From positions 1 through 64,000 of the forward strand of contig NZ_BSEV01000021.1 in assembly GCF_027922005.1 (NCBI RefSeq): a stretch of DNA of 64,000 nt, written 5' to 3'. Below, piece by piece: positions 1 through 7,265 of this stretch. Every line of letters starts with the position of its first letter. The first letter of the stretch is position 1. The position numbers were made by a program, and so were the translations under genes. Source of the DNA: Streptosporangium carneum. GTDB lineage: Bacteria; Actinomycetota; Actinomycetes; Streptosporangiales; Streptosporangiaceae. The notes below the pieces were generated by a model. That model did no database searches. It was not told the DNA's origin and saw only the letters and a list, made by a program, of their open reading frames with translations.

Positions 1-11
1 GGGGGGATGAC

Positions 12-91
12 GAGGTGGGGGCCTCGCGGGGGTGGGGGATCTTCAGGGGAAGACGAGGTGGGGGCCTCGCGGTGAGGTGGGGGCCTCGCGG
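12..91. repeat. Three exact 18-bp copies of a hairpin-forming G-rich unit
   Basis: The unit GAGGTGGGGGCCTCGCGG occurs at 12-29, 55-72 and 74-91; each copy can fold GAGG against CCTC. The following stretch to about 180 carries further G5-G6 runs (for example 141-178) that could form G-quadruplexes on the plus strand. It lies downstream of the minus-strand RlpA-like gene, so it may end that transcript. No coding gene is supported in 1-272. Confidence 0.6.
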
Positions 92-272
92 GGGGCGGGG
101 GTTCTCCGAAACGGGGCCTCGGAGAGGGGTGGGGGTCGCCTGAGCGGGGGCTCTCAGGGGCGGGGGCGGGGGGCGGGGAAGCTCGGGAGTGCGCGGTCTC
201 GTGGGGGTGCGAGTGCTCCGCGCTCCCGTCGCCGGTCGTCTCGGTCAGGCGGCCTCGGGGGCCGCCGGTCCG

Positions 273-887
273 CTACGGCCGCGCGGCGTCGGCGAGGACG
301 GCCTTCGGAGGCGTGGCCGGGTTGCTGTCCTTGACCTTCCAGGCGCCGCTGGAGAAGGCCACGGGGTAGTTCTTCTTGCCCACGCCGTCGCCCCACTTGG
401 TGATGACGTAGTCGACCTTGATGTGGCCGAGACCGCCGTTGCCGTCCACGCCCAGCGTGCCGGAGTTGAACGTGCCGCCGGTCAGGTCGGCGAAGGTCTT
501 GGCGTCGAGGTCGATCATGACACCGCTGCTCGAGGGCACGCCGGGGCCGCGGTCGCCCACGAAGAACTTGGCCTTCTTGCCCTTGTAGATGACGTAGCCC
601 TCGGTGAACAGCGGCCAGCTGGGGCTCGCGATCATGCCCTTCTGCATCGGCTTGCCGCTCGCGGGCAGGCCGGTGTCCCCTGCGCGGCCCGAGGAGTCGT
701 CCCAGAAGTAGGAGGCCTTGGTCGAGCCCTTGAGCAGGACCGTCTCGGACTTGGCGGGGGCGGTGGACCCGGTGCCGGTGTCGGCGGCGGCGGGAAGCGC
801 GGAGACGACGCCGGCGGAGGTGAGCACGCTCGCACCCAGGAGGGTGGCGGCGATCAGACGGTTACGCAGGGTAGTGGAAAAACGCAT
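273..887 (-). CDS. Secreted RlpA-like double-psi beta-barrel protein
   Basis: A 204-residue exported protein with a Sec signal peptide (about residues 1-36, ending LPAAA). The mature part carries VGDRGPG near residue 110 followed by MIDLDAKTFADLTGG, the pattern of RlpA/expansin-like double-psi beta barrels that bind or cleave peptidoglycan. No separate wall-binding domain is seen. An in-frame TGA just upstream fixes the start near 887, which has only a weak ribosome site (AAAGAG). Upstream lies a c-di-AMP riboswitch, the usual control of actinobacterial wall-remodelling genes. A role in growth or spore-wall remodelling is inferred from family and riboswitch, not shown by the sequence. Confidence 0.8.
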   Translation of the reverse strand: MRFSTTLRNRLIAATLLGASVLTSAGVVSALPAAADTGTGSTAPAKSETVLLKGSTKASYFWDDSSGRAGDTGLPASGKPMQKGMIASPSWPLFTEGYVIYKGKKAKFFVGDRGPGVPSSSGVMIDLDAKTFADLTGGTFNSGTLGVDGNGGLGHIKVDYVITKWGDGVGKKNYPVAFSSGAWKVKDSNPATPPKAVLADAARP

Positions 888-1051
888 GGAAAACAGACTC
901 TTTCACGAGGGAACAGGACAGCCGCGTGCGTCAGTTCACGGACAGGCACGGGCGTGTGCGCTCACAGGGAAGAGAGGTCGCAGCCGGAGAGACCGGACGC
1001 TACGCCGAGCGCGAGGCGAGGTGGTGCCGCGGCCGAGCGCGGCGAGAAGTC

Positions 1052-1108
1052 TTAGTTGATCCGCACGGACGCGGTGCGTACCGATACGAAGGCGACACGA
1101 TGATCCAT
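1052..1108 (-). CDS. Putative 18-residue leader ORF between riboswitch and rlpA-like gene
   Basis: On the minus strand an ATG at 1108 opens an 18-codon frame (MDHRVAFVSVRTASVRIN) ending in TAA at 1054-1052. It is preceded by a strong Shine-Dalgarno stretch GGAGAGGAG (1125-1117) with 8 bases of spacing. That site starts only a few bases after the 3' strand of the riboswitch, so ligand binding could control access to it. Its stop lies about 165 bases before the rlpA-like start, which itself has a poor ribosome site. Translational coupling or an attenuating leader peptide is inference; no known peptide family is recognised. Confidence 0.45.
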   Translation of the reverse strand: MDHRVAFVSVRTASVRIN

Positions 1109-1129
1109 AAGGGGATCTCCTCTCCATCT

Positions 1130-1256
1130 CGTCTACCGGGTTAGCTGACGGGTTCGGGCGGTGGAGTTGCCCTACCGCCGCAGGTTCACGGCGGATTCAC
1201 CCCAGGAAGTGGGTCCCCGGTTCCCATGGCCCCTCAAGGGCCTTCGGGATTCGACG
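1130..1256 (-). promoter_or_regulatory. Cyclic di-AMP (ydaO-yuaA) riboswitch
   Basis: Read on the minus strand, this leader shows the conserved ydaO blocks in order: CCGGGGACCCA, CTGGGGTGAATCC, GCGGTAGGG, then CCGAACCCGTCAGCTAACC. The closing stem pairs CGTC (1256-1253) with GACG (1133-1130). The class binds c-di-AMP and in actinobacteria usually switches off wall hydrolase and RlpA/NlpC-type genes. Here it precedes a leader ORF and the RlpA-like gene. Confidence 0.9.
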
Positions 1257-1533
1257 TCGGCCGGCCGCTCCTTCTCATGAAGGGCAAGTCGCCAGTCGAG
1301 AACAATTAGGACACTACCCACCACTCGGGGACAAAGCAAAGCAAAAGCCATGAAAACCCCAGAAGATCTACCTTCAACGCCCAAGAAAGGGGCATTGGCC
1401 GGGCCTTGACCGCACTCCTCCCCTGGCATTAAATTCGTTGAAACTGTTAAGAAACTTACCTAATAATTTCCTAGTGACCATGCTTCTGAGCTGCATGTTC
1501 TCCCTTCCTGCCCCCCGAAGGAGACTCAACCCC
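1257..1533. promoter_or_regulatory. Divergent promoter region between riboswitch RNA and LPMO gene
   Basis: No gene is seen here. The stretch is much more A/T-rich than its surroundings, especially 1430-1475, as expected of promoters. It should hold the start of the riboswitch transcript (minus strand) and of the LPMO transcript (plus strand). A strong ribosome site GAAGGAG sits at 1517-1523 before the LPMO ATG at 1534. Confidence 0.5.
1447..1463. promoter_or_regulatory. Imperfect 17-bp palindrome upstream of the LPMO gene
   Basis: TTAAGAAACTTACCTAA is an imperfect inverted repeat (6 of 8 arm positions pair), about 70 bases before the LPMO start in A/T-rich promoter DNA. It could be an operator for chitin-responsive control. 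I recognise no exact known consensus. Confidence 0.3.
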
Positions 1534-2448
1534 ATGAACAAGAGGAAGCTCGGCGCAATCGCGACGGCGGTGGCCGTTCCGGCTCTGCTGTCGACGGTGA
1601 TGGTGAACTCGGCGTCCGCCCACGGATCGATGGGAACGCCTGTCAGCCGGGTCTACGCCTGCTATCTGGAGAACCCCGAGTCGCCCGACACCCCCGCGTG
1701 CAAAGCCGCGGTCGGCCAGTGGGACACCCAGCCGCTCTACGACTGGGACGAGTTGAACATCGGCACCGCCAACGGCAAGCACCGGGAGATCATCCCCGAC
1801 GGGCAGCTCTGCAGCGCCGGGCGCGCCAAGTACCGGGCCTACGACGCGGCCCGCACCGACTGGCCCTCCACCGCCCTCCCGACCGGCGGCGGCGACTACA
1901 CCTTCCGCTATCCCTACACCGCGGCCCACCCCGGCACGTTCGAGGTCTACATCACCAAGGACGGTTTCAACCCGCTCCAGCCGCTGAAGTGGTCGGACCT
2001 GGAGGAGACCCCGCTGGCGAAGGTGAAGAACCCCAGCAAGGTCAGCGGCGAGTACGTCATTCCCGGCCGGCTCCCCGCCAAGACCGGGCGCCACATCGTC
2101 TACTCGATCTGGCAGCGCTCCGACAGCGCCGAGGCGTTCTACACCTGCTCCGACGTGACCTTCGGCAACGTGCCCACCCCCACCGTCACGCCCACGGTGA
2201 CCCCCACCGCGACTCCCACGGTGACCCCCACCGCGACCCCCACCGTGACTCCCACGGTGTCCCCCTCCTCCACCCCCACCCTGACCACGACGGCCACGCC
2301 GCCCCCGGTCGCCTGGGCGGCCGGAGTCTCCTACACCGCCGGCAACCTGGTGACCTACGGCGGGGCGACCTACCGCTGCCTGCAGGCCCACACCTCCCTG
2401 CCCGGCTGGGAGCCGTCCAACGTCCCGGCGCTCTGGCAGCGCGCGTAG
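1534..2448 (+). CDS. AA10 lytic polysaccharide monooxygenase with C-terminal chitin-binding module
   Basis: A 304-residue secreted copper enzyme that oxidatively cleaves crystalline chitin (or cellulose). The signal peptide ends ASA and leaves His30 as the first mature residue; His30 and His132 (AAHPG) form the copper brace. The AA10 domain spans about 30-210. A Thr/Pro linker (PTVTPT repeats) follows at about 212-255, then a CBM5/12-like module (WAAGVSYTAGNLVTYGG) to the end, which favours chitin. The start at 1534 has GAAGGAG 11 bases upstream; the longer frame from 1438 adds a non-signal sequence. The chitin-oligosaccharide importer at 8-13 kb would take up the products. Confidence 0.93.
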   Translation: MNKRKLGAIATAVAVPALLSTVMVNSASAHGSMGTPVSRVYACYLENPESPDTPACKAAVGQWDTQPLYDWDELNIGTANGKHREIIPDGQLCSAGRAKYRAYDAARTDWPSTALPTGGGDYTFRYPYTAAHPGTFEVYITKDGFNPLQPLKWSDLEETPLAKVKNPSKVSGEYVIPGRLPAKTGRHIVYSIWQRSDSAEAFYTCSDVTFGNVPTPTVTPTVTPTATPTVTPTATPTVTPTVSPSSTPTLTTTATPPPVAWAAGVSYTAGNLVTYGGATYRCLQAHTSLPGWEPSNVPALWQRA

Positions 2449-2462
2449 TGCCGTGACCTCCC

Positions 2463-2497
2463 GCGGGGCCGAGCACGTCAACCGTGCCCGGCCCCGC
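2463..2497 (+). terminator. Strong GC hairpin after the LPMO gene
   Basis: GCGGGGCCG-a-GCAC pairs with GTGC-c-CGGCCCCGC across a 7-base loop, 14 bases after the LPMO stop codon. There is no U-tract, as is common in actinomycetes. It separates the LPMO from the kinase gene starting at 2512. Confidence 0.7.
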
Positions 2498-2511
2498 AGT
2501 AGCGTGGACGC

Positions 2512-4767
2512 GTGCTGACGCTCCTCGGCTGCGCGGTGCTCGTCGTGGTGCTCGTCGTGGCGCTCTACACGCTGGCGCTGCACGGCACGGCCGGGACCGC
2601 CGCGACCGGGGCCGCCGCCGTCACGCTGGCCGTCGCGGTCGCGGTCGGCGCGAGCGGCGGCGCCGTCAGGGACGCGGCCGGGATCGGGACGCTCACGGCG
2701 GGCGGCTCGGCCGTCGTGTGGTCTCTCGGCCGCTCCCACAGACGCCGCAGGGCGGGCCGTTCCGCGCTCGCCGCCTACCGCGCCGCCTCGGCGGCCGTGC
2801 CCCGCCTGGCCGCGACCGTGGAGCGCGACCGCCTCGCCGACGAGCTCCACGACGTGGCCGCCCACCGGCTCACCGGCATCGCGGTCTCCTCGGCCGCCGC
2901 CCTGCGGCTCGGCGATCCCGCGCTCACCGCCGAGGCCGCCGCCCACGCCGCGGAGGCGGGCCGCCTGGCCGTCTCCGAGCTCGACCGCCTCGCCTCCCTC
3001 GACCTGCGCGGCGAGACCCCGACCCTCGCCGACGTCGACCTCCTGGTCGGCGGCCATCCCCGCGCGACCTGCCACCGCGGGGTCGCCTCGGTGCCGCCCG
3101 AGGTGGCCGCACTCGCCTTTCGCATTGTCAGGGAGAGCCTGACGAACGCGATGCGCTATGCCACCGACGCCGCCGTTCACGTCCGCCTGGAGAGCGCGAC
3201 CGGGCCCGGCGGATCGGGGCGGCTGGCGGTCACGGTCACCGACGACGGCGCTCCCGCCACCGTCCGGGGACTGGGCGCGGGCACCGGGCTGGCCTCTCTC
3301 GGCGAGGCGGTGCGCGCCCTGGGCGGCGTCCTGACGGCGGGCCCCGAGGCCGCACGGGGCACGGGCCCCGGCGGCTGGACCGTCCGCGCCCTGCTTCCCC
3401 TGCCCTCCACGCCTCCCCCACCCTCCACCGGAGGGCGGGCGCTCCCCAGGGCTCGCCCGTTCCCCCTCCTCTCACGCGGCGGCCTCCTCCGACGCGACGG
3501 CGCGGACGGGGCCGCCCGTCCGCGCCGCCGTACCGCGGGCTGGCGGGGGGTCGCGGCCCTCGACTGGGCCCTGGTGGTGCTGGCGGTCGCGTTGCCCGCG
3601 GGGATGGGGCTGCTGGCCACCGAGGTGCCTGCGCCGTTCGCCGCTCCGGCGCCGGGCACGTTGCTCATGGCTCTGCTCGTGCTGCACGCCGTACCGCTGA
3701 GGTGGCGTCGCCTGACGCCGAAGCTGAGCCTGACGGCGTCCCAGGGGGTGCTGCTGGTCTGGCTGGCGTGCGACGCGGCGGGGTGGACCGCGCCAGGCTC
3801 GGCGCAGCTGGTGCTGATGTGCTGGTGGGTGGAGCTGACACTGCTGCACACCGTCGGGGCGTACGGCTCGCACGGCTGGCCCGCTCCCGTCGTCGTCGCG
3901 GGGCTGAGCGCCCTTCCCCTGGTGGGGGATCTGACAGGGCCGCCCGTCGCCGTCTGGGCGACGGTGACGGCGGCCTTCACCGTGCCGACGGGCGCGGCCT
4001 GGGGGGCGGGCCTGCTGGTCGGCGGGCGCAGGCGCAGGAGGCGGGAGGCGGCGGCGCTCGACCGGGACCGGCTCGACCGGGAGGCGGCCGAGGCCGCCAG
4101 AGCGGAGCGGGGGCGGATCGCGGCCGGGCTGCGCCGTACCGCGGGGGCGCGGGCGGAGGCGGTGGTCAGAGCGGCGGAGGAGGGGCGGCTCGACGCGGTT
4201 CTCACCGAGGCGAAGGCCGGGCTCGGCGCGCTTCGGGACCTGCTCGACGAGCTTCGCGGAAACACAGCCGGAGACGCCGCCGGAGACGCCGCCGGGCACC
4301 CCGGCAGACACCCCGGCGGGGACGTCAGCGGGGATCTCGGCGAGGACCGAAGCGGGAGACGCGGCGGGGGACACACTGGGGGACACGGCGGGGGACGCGG
4401 CGGGGGACGCGGCGGGGGACGCGGCGGGGGACGCGGCAGGGACGATCCCGCCGACGACACGCCTCCTCCCGTCGTCGCCGGGATCGCGGCGCTGGCCGTC
4501 AGACGTCGCGCCGTCGTGCGCCACGTGGGAGCGCGCCGCCCGCTGCCCGCGGCCGTCGAGGTCGCCGCGTACCGCGTCGCCGAGACGCTGCTCGCCGACG
4601 GGGCGACGGTGACGGTGACCTACCTCGAGGACGGCCTCACGCTGACCGGTCCCTGCCGGGCGCGTGAGGCGCGGCGGGTGCGCGCCATGGCCGACGCGGC
4701 GGGCGGTACGGTCACCGAGACGGATGACGGGATGCGGGTGTGGCTGCCGGAGGTGTTCCCAGCGTGA
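2512..4767 (+). CDS. NarL-type sensor histidine kinase with a degenerate second kinase module
   Basis: A 751-residue kinase, about twice the usual length. Module 1 has two membrane helices (1-70), the HisKA_3 box ADELHDVAAHRL with phospho-acceptor His113, and an ATPase domain (about 200-305) with RESLTNAMRYA and GAGTGLASL. Module 2 repeats the plan: several membrane helices (about 345-505), then a dimerisation-like helix ERGRIAAGLRRTAGA in which the ELHD histidine is absent. A low-complexity GGGR stretch follows at about 620-643, then a C-terminal ATPase-like remnant without clear N or G boxes. It overlaps the response regulator by 4 bases. The stimulus is unknown. Confidence 0.85.
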   Translation: MLTLLGCAVLVVVLVVALYTLALHGTAGTAATGAAAVTLAVAVAVGASGGAVRDAAGIGTLTAGGSAVVWSLGRSHRRRRAGRSALAAYRAASAAVPRLAATVERDRLADELHDVAAHRLTGIAVSSAAALRLGDPALTAEAAAHAAEAGRLAVSELDRLASLDLRGETPTLADVDLLVGGHPRATCHRGVASVPPEVAALAFRIVRESLTNAMRYATDAAVHVRLESATGPGGSGRLAVTVTDDGAPATVRGLGAGTGLASLGEAVRALGGVLTAGPEAARGTGPGGWTVRALLPLPSTPPPPSTGGRALPRARPFPLLSRGGLLRRDGADGAARPRRRTAGWRGVAALDWALVVLAVALPAGMGLLATEVPAPFAAPAPGTLLMALLVLHAVPLRWRRLTPKLSLTASQGVLLVWLACDAAGWTAPGSAQLVLMCWWVELTLLHTVGAYGSHGWPAPVVVAGLSALPLVGDLTGPPVAVWATVTAAFTVPTGAAWGAGLLVGGRRRRRREAAALDRDRLDREAAEAARAERGRIAAGLRRTAGARAEAVVRAAEEGRLDAVLTEAKAGLGALRDLLDELRGNTAGDAAGDAAGHPGRHPGGDVSGDLGEDRSGRRGGGHTGGHGGGRGGGRGGGRGGGRGRDDPADDTPPPVVAGIAALAVRRRAVVRHVGARRPLPAAVEVAAYRVAETLLADGATVTVTYLEDGLTLTGPCRAREARRVRAMADAAGGTVTETDDGMRVWLPEVFPA
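4387..4440 (+). repeat. 12-bp minisatellite inside the kinase gene
   Basis: About four tandem copies of GGCGGGGGACGC encode a Gly-Gly-Gly-Arg run in the linker of the second kinase module. Less perfect copies precede it (4262-4380). Being in frame, unit number can change without breaking the gene. Confidence 0.7.
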
Positions 4768-5417
4768 TTCGGGTGACGGTCGCCGACGACCAGGCGGTGG
4801 TCAGGGTGGGGATCACGGCGGTGCTCGACGCCGAGCACGACATCACCGTGGTCGGGCAGGCGGCGGACGGCGAGACGGCGGTGGCGCAGGCCGCGTCCCT
4901 GCTGCCCGACGTGGCCGTGCTGGACATCCGGATGCCGGGGGTCGACGGGCTCACCGCGACGGCCAGGATCACGGCGGAGGTCCCGGGGACGAAGGTGGTC
5001 GTGCTGACCACCTTCGGCCTGGACGAGTACGTGTTCGCGGCGTTGCGCGCGGGAGCGTCGGGATTCATGTTGAAGGACGCGGACCCTGAACGGATCATCG
5101 ACGCGGTCAGGGTGGCGGCCAGGGGCGACGCGCTGCTCGACCCCGGCGTGACCCGCAGGCTGATCGACCGCTTCGCCGGGAGTCCGGAACCCGGGGAGGC
5201 GGCCCGGGTCTCGGGCCTGACCCCCCGCGAGACGGAGGTCCTCCTCCACGTCGCCAGGGGCCTGTCGAACGCCGAGATCGCGGCGGCCCTGGGCATCAGC
5301 CCCTCGACCGTCAAGGACCACGTCGCGGAGATCCTGGCGGAGCTCGGCGTCCGCGACCGCGTACAGGCCACGATCGTCGCCTACGAGGCCGGTCTGGTCC
5401 GTCCCGGGGCCCGGTGA
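4764..5417 (+). CDS. NarL/FixJ-family response regulator
   Basis: A 217-residue two-component regulator. The receiver domain has the acidic pair DD (8-9), phospho-acceptor Asp54 in VLDIRMPG and the Lys of MLKDAD. The C-terminal LuxR HTH (about 147-210) contains LTPRETEVLLHVARGLSNAEIAAALGIS. The GTG start at 4764 overlaps the kinase stop (GTGA) and has CCGGAGG about 10 bases upstream, so it is preferred over a GTG at 4740. Translational coupling to the kinase marks it as the cognate partner. Target genes are not evident. Confidence 0.93.
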   Translation: MIRVTVADDQAVVRVGITAVLDAEHDITVVGQAADGETAVAQAASLLPDVAVLDIRMPGVDGLTATARITAEVPGTKVVVLTTFGLDEYVFAALRAGASGFMLKDADPERIIDAVRVAARGDALLDPGVTRRLIDRFAGSPEPGEAARVSGLTPRETEVLLHVARGLSNAEIAAALGISPSTVKDHVAEILAELGVRDRVQATIVAYEAGLVRPGAR

Positions 5418-5439
5418 CCCCCCGCCGCGCGGCGGGGTC
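5416..5439 (+). terminator. GC hairpin after the response regulator
   Basis: GACCCCCCGCC can pair with GGCGGGGTC across a GCGC loop, starting within the stop codon of the response-regulator gene. A rho-independent-like hairpin without a U-tract. Confidence 0.6.
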
Positions 5440-5495
5440 GGGAACGGTCCTCCGGTAGGGCGACCGGCGCGATCCCCGTTTCTAGCGTGAGATCC

Positions 5496-7256
5496 ATGAC
5501 AGACGGACCCCCGCCGCACACCCCCGGCGCGCCCCTCCCACCCCACTCAGGACCCGATCGTCACGCAGGACCCGATCGTCGCCTCCTCCCGCCCCATGAA
5601 CCCGGCGCGCTCGCCCCGCCTCGCAGCGGCCCCGACCGTCCCGCCCCCTCTCCCTCCGGTCCGGACGGCTTCCCTCCCGGGCCCGGCGGCGCCTCCCCTT
5701 CCGGTCCGGACGGCTTCCCTCCCGGATCCGGCGGCACGTCCCCTCCCGGCCTGAACCGCTCTTCCCCCGAATCCGGCGGCGCCTCCCCTTCCGGTCCGGA
5801 CGGCTTCCCTCCCGGATCCGGCGGCACGTCCCCTCCCGGCCTGAACCGCTCTTCCCCCGAATCCGGCGGCGCCTCCCCTTCCGGTCCGGACGGCTTCCCT
5901 CCCGGATCCGGCGACGCGTCCCCTCCCGGCCTGAACCGCTCTTCCCCCGAATCCGGCGGCGCGTCCCCTCCCGGCCCGTCCCGCATTCCGCTCGCACGCC
6001 GTCTTGCCGGGGGCGTCCTGCTCGTGGCGGCCGCGGCGGCGGCCGTCGTCTGCGGCGGGGCCGCCTTCCTCGGCGTGGCCGCCGTCACCGCGACGATCCC
6101 GCTGCTGTGCGCCGCCGGGCTGGCCGCGACCGCGGCCGTGGCGTTCCTGCTCGGTCTGCCCTCGTTCGCGCTGGCCGGGGCGAGGCGGCGCGGGCGCGCC
6201 GCCTCGGTCTTCTCCTGCCTGGTCGCCGTCGCCGTCGCGGGAACGGCCGGGGCCACGGCCCTCAGGCCGCTGCCCGTGATCGCGACCGGCCCCGCTCCTG
6301 AGGCCGTCAGGTTCTGGGACCTGCCGACGGGCTCCCGGATCGCCTACGTCTCACTCAGGGCCGCCCACCCCCGGCCCACCCCGGTGATCTTCCTGCACGG
6401 CGGGCCCGGCACCCCGAACGAGGGCCTCCCCGCGAGCGGCGCGGAGCTGGCGGCGCTGGGCTTCGACGTGTACTCCTACGACCAGCTGGGCGCGGGCCGG
6501 TCGACCCGGCTGGCCGACGTGGCGGGCTACACCGTCGCCCGCCACGTCGCCGACCTCGACGCGATCCGCACGACCATCGGCGCGGACAAGGTGATCCTGG
6601 TCGGAAACTCGTGGGGAGGCTCGCTGGCGGCCCAGTACATGGCGGCCCACCCCGGCAACGTCGCCAAGGCGGTCTTCGTCTCTCCCGGCCCCGTGTGGGA
6701 GGGAGCCTTCCCCGACGGGGAGTACGGCAGCCCGTGGGACAGGATCGCCCCCGAGCGGCGCGCCCGCTACGACGAGCTGAACGAGGAGCCGCGGGTCCTC
6801 GCCCTGTTCGCGCTGATGGGGATCAACCCCGAGGCGGCGCACGCCCTGGTCCCCGACGCCGAGGCCGACTCCCACCTGCACCGGCTCGCGCTCGTCGGCA
6901 AGGAGGGCACCGGATGCGCGGGCGGACCGCCGGTGAGGCCGCACGACAACCCGCAGGGGTTCTACGTCAACCAGCTCACGAACGCCGACTTCGGGCGGAT
7001 CCCCGACCCCAGGCCCGTGCTCCGCGGGGTGCGGGTGCCCTCGCTCGTCATGCGCGGCGAGTGCGACTACGTCGCCTGGCCCGTGACGTACGACTACCGG
7101 CGCACGCTGCCCGAGGCGAGGCTGGTGTATCTCACGGGCGCCGGTCACGCCGTCGAGCGCGGACAGCCGGAGAGGTATCTCGCCCTGCTGCGGGCCTTCC
7201 TCCTCGACCGCCCCCTCCCCCTGCCCGACCACGCCTCCGCCGTGCCGCCGAAGTGA
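5496..7256 (+). CDS. Membrane-anchored alpha/beta hydrolase (S33 prolyl-aminopeptidase-like) with Pro/Gly/Ser repeats
   Basis: A 586-residue protein in three parts. Residues 1-160 are a disordered Pro/Gly/Ser tail containing three 30-residue tandem repeats. Residues about 170-250 hold membrane helices. The rest is an alpha/beta hydrolase with HGGPGTPNEG (oxyanion region), nucleophile in GNSWGGS, an acid in RGECDYVAWP and His in GAGHAVERG. This resembles proline iminopeptidases. The ATG at 5496 lacks a ribosome site but has TAGCGT 7 bases upstream, fitting a leaderless mRNA; a GTG at 5487 is the alternative. Substrate is unknown. The hydrolase should face the cell exterior if the tail is cytoplasmic (inference). 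Confidence 0.8.
   Translation: MTDGPPPHTPGAPLPPHSGPDRHAGPDRRLLPPHEPGALAPPRSGPDRPAPSPSGPDGFPPGPGGASPSGPDGFPPGSGGTSPPGLNRSSPESGGASPSGPDGFPPGSGGTSPPGLNRSSPESGGASPSGPDGFPPGSGDASPPGLNRSSPESGGASPPGPSRIPLARRLAGGVLLVAAAAAAVVCGGAAFLGVAAVTATIPLLCAAGLAATAAVAFLLGLPSFALAGARRRGRAASVFSCLVAVAVAGTAGATALRPLPVIATGPAPEAVRFWDLPTGSRIAYVSLRAAHPRPTPVIFLHGGPGTPNEGLPASGAELAALGFDVYSYDQLGAGRSTRLADVAGYTVARHVADLDAIRTTIGADKVILVGNSWGGSLAAQYMAAHPGNVAKAVFVSPGPVWEGAFPDGEYGSPWDRIAPERRARYDELNEEPRVLALFALMGINPEAAHALVPDAEADSHLHRLALVGKEGTGCAGGPPVRPHDNPQGFYVNQLTNADFGRIPDPRPVLRGVRVPSLVMRGECDYVAWPVTYDYRRTLPEARLVYLTGAGHAVERGQPERYLALLRAFLLDRPLPLPDHASAVPPK
5688..5957 (+). repeat. Three tandem 90-bp repeats in a coding region
   Basis: Three nearly identical 90-bp units start at 5688, 5778 and 5868, each encoding 30 residues beginning GASPSGPDGFPPGSGG. 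The third differs by Gly to Asp, and partial copies flank the array (5649 onward and after 5957). The frame is preserved. The units are contiguous, so this is not a CRISPR array. Confidence 0.92.
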
Positions 7257-7265
7257 GCCGGAACG

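Noticed and set aside
2484-4667. Long open frames overlapping the histidine kinase on both strands
   Set aside because: They are Arg/Gly/Pro-rich shadows caused by high third-position GC; only the 2512-4767 frame shows kinase motifs.
5688-5957. Possible CRISPR array
   Set aside because: The repeats are contiguous 90-bp in-frame coding units without spacers.
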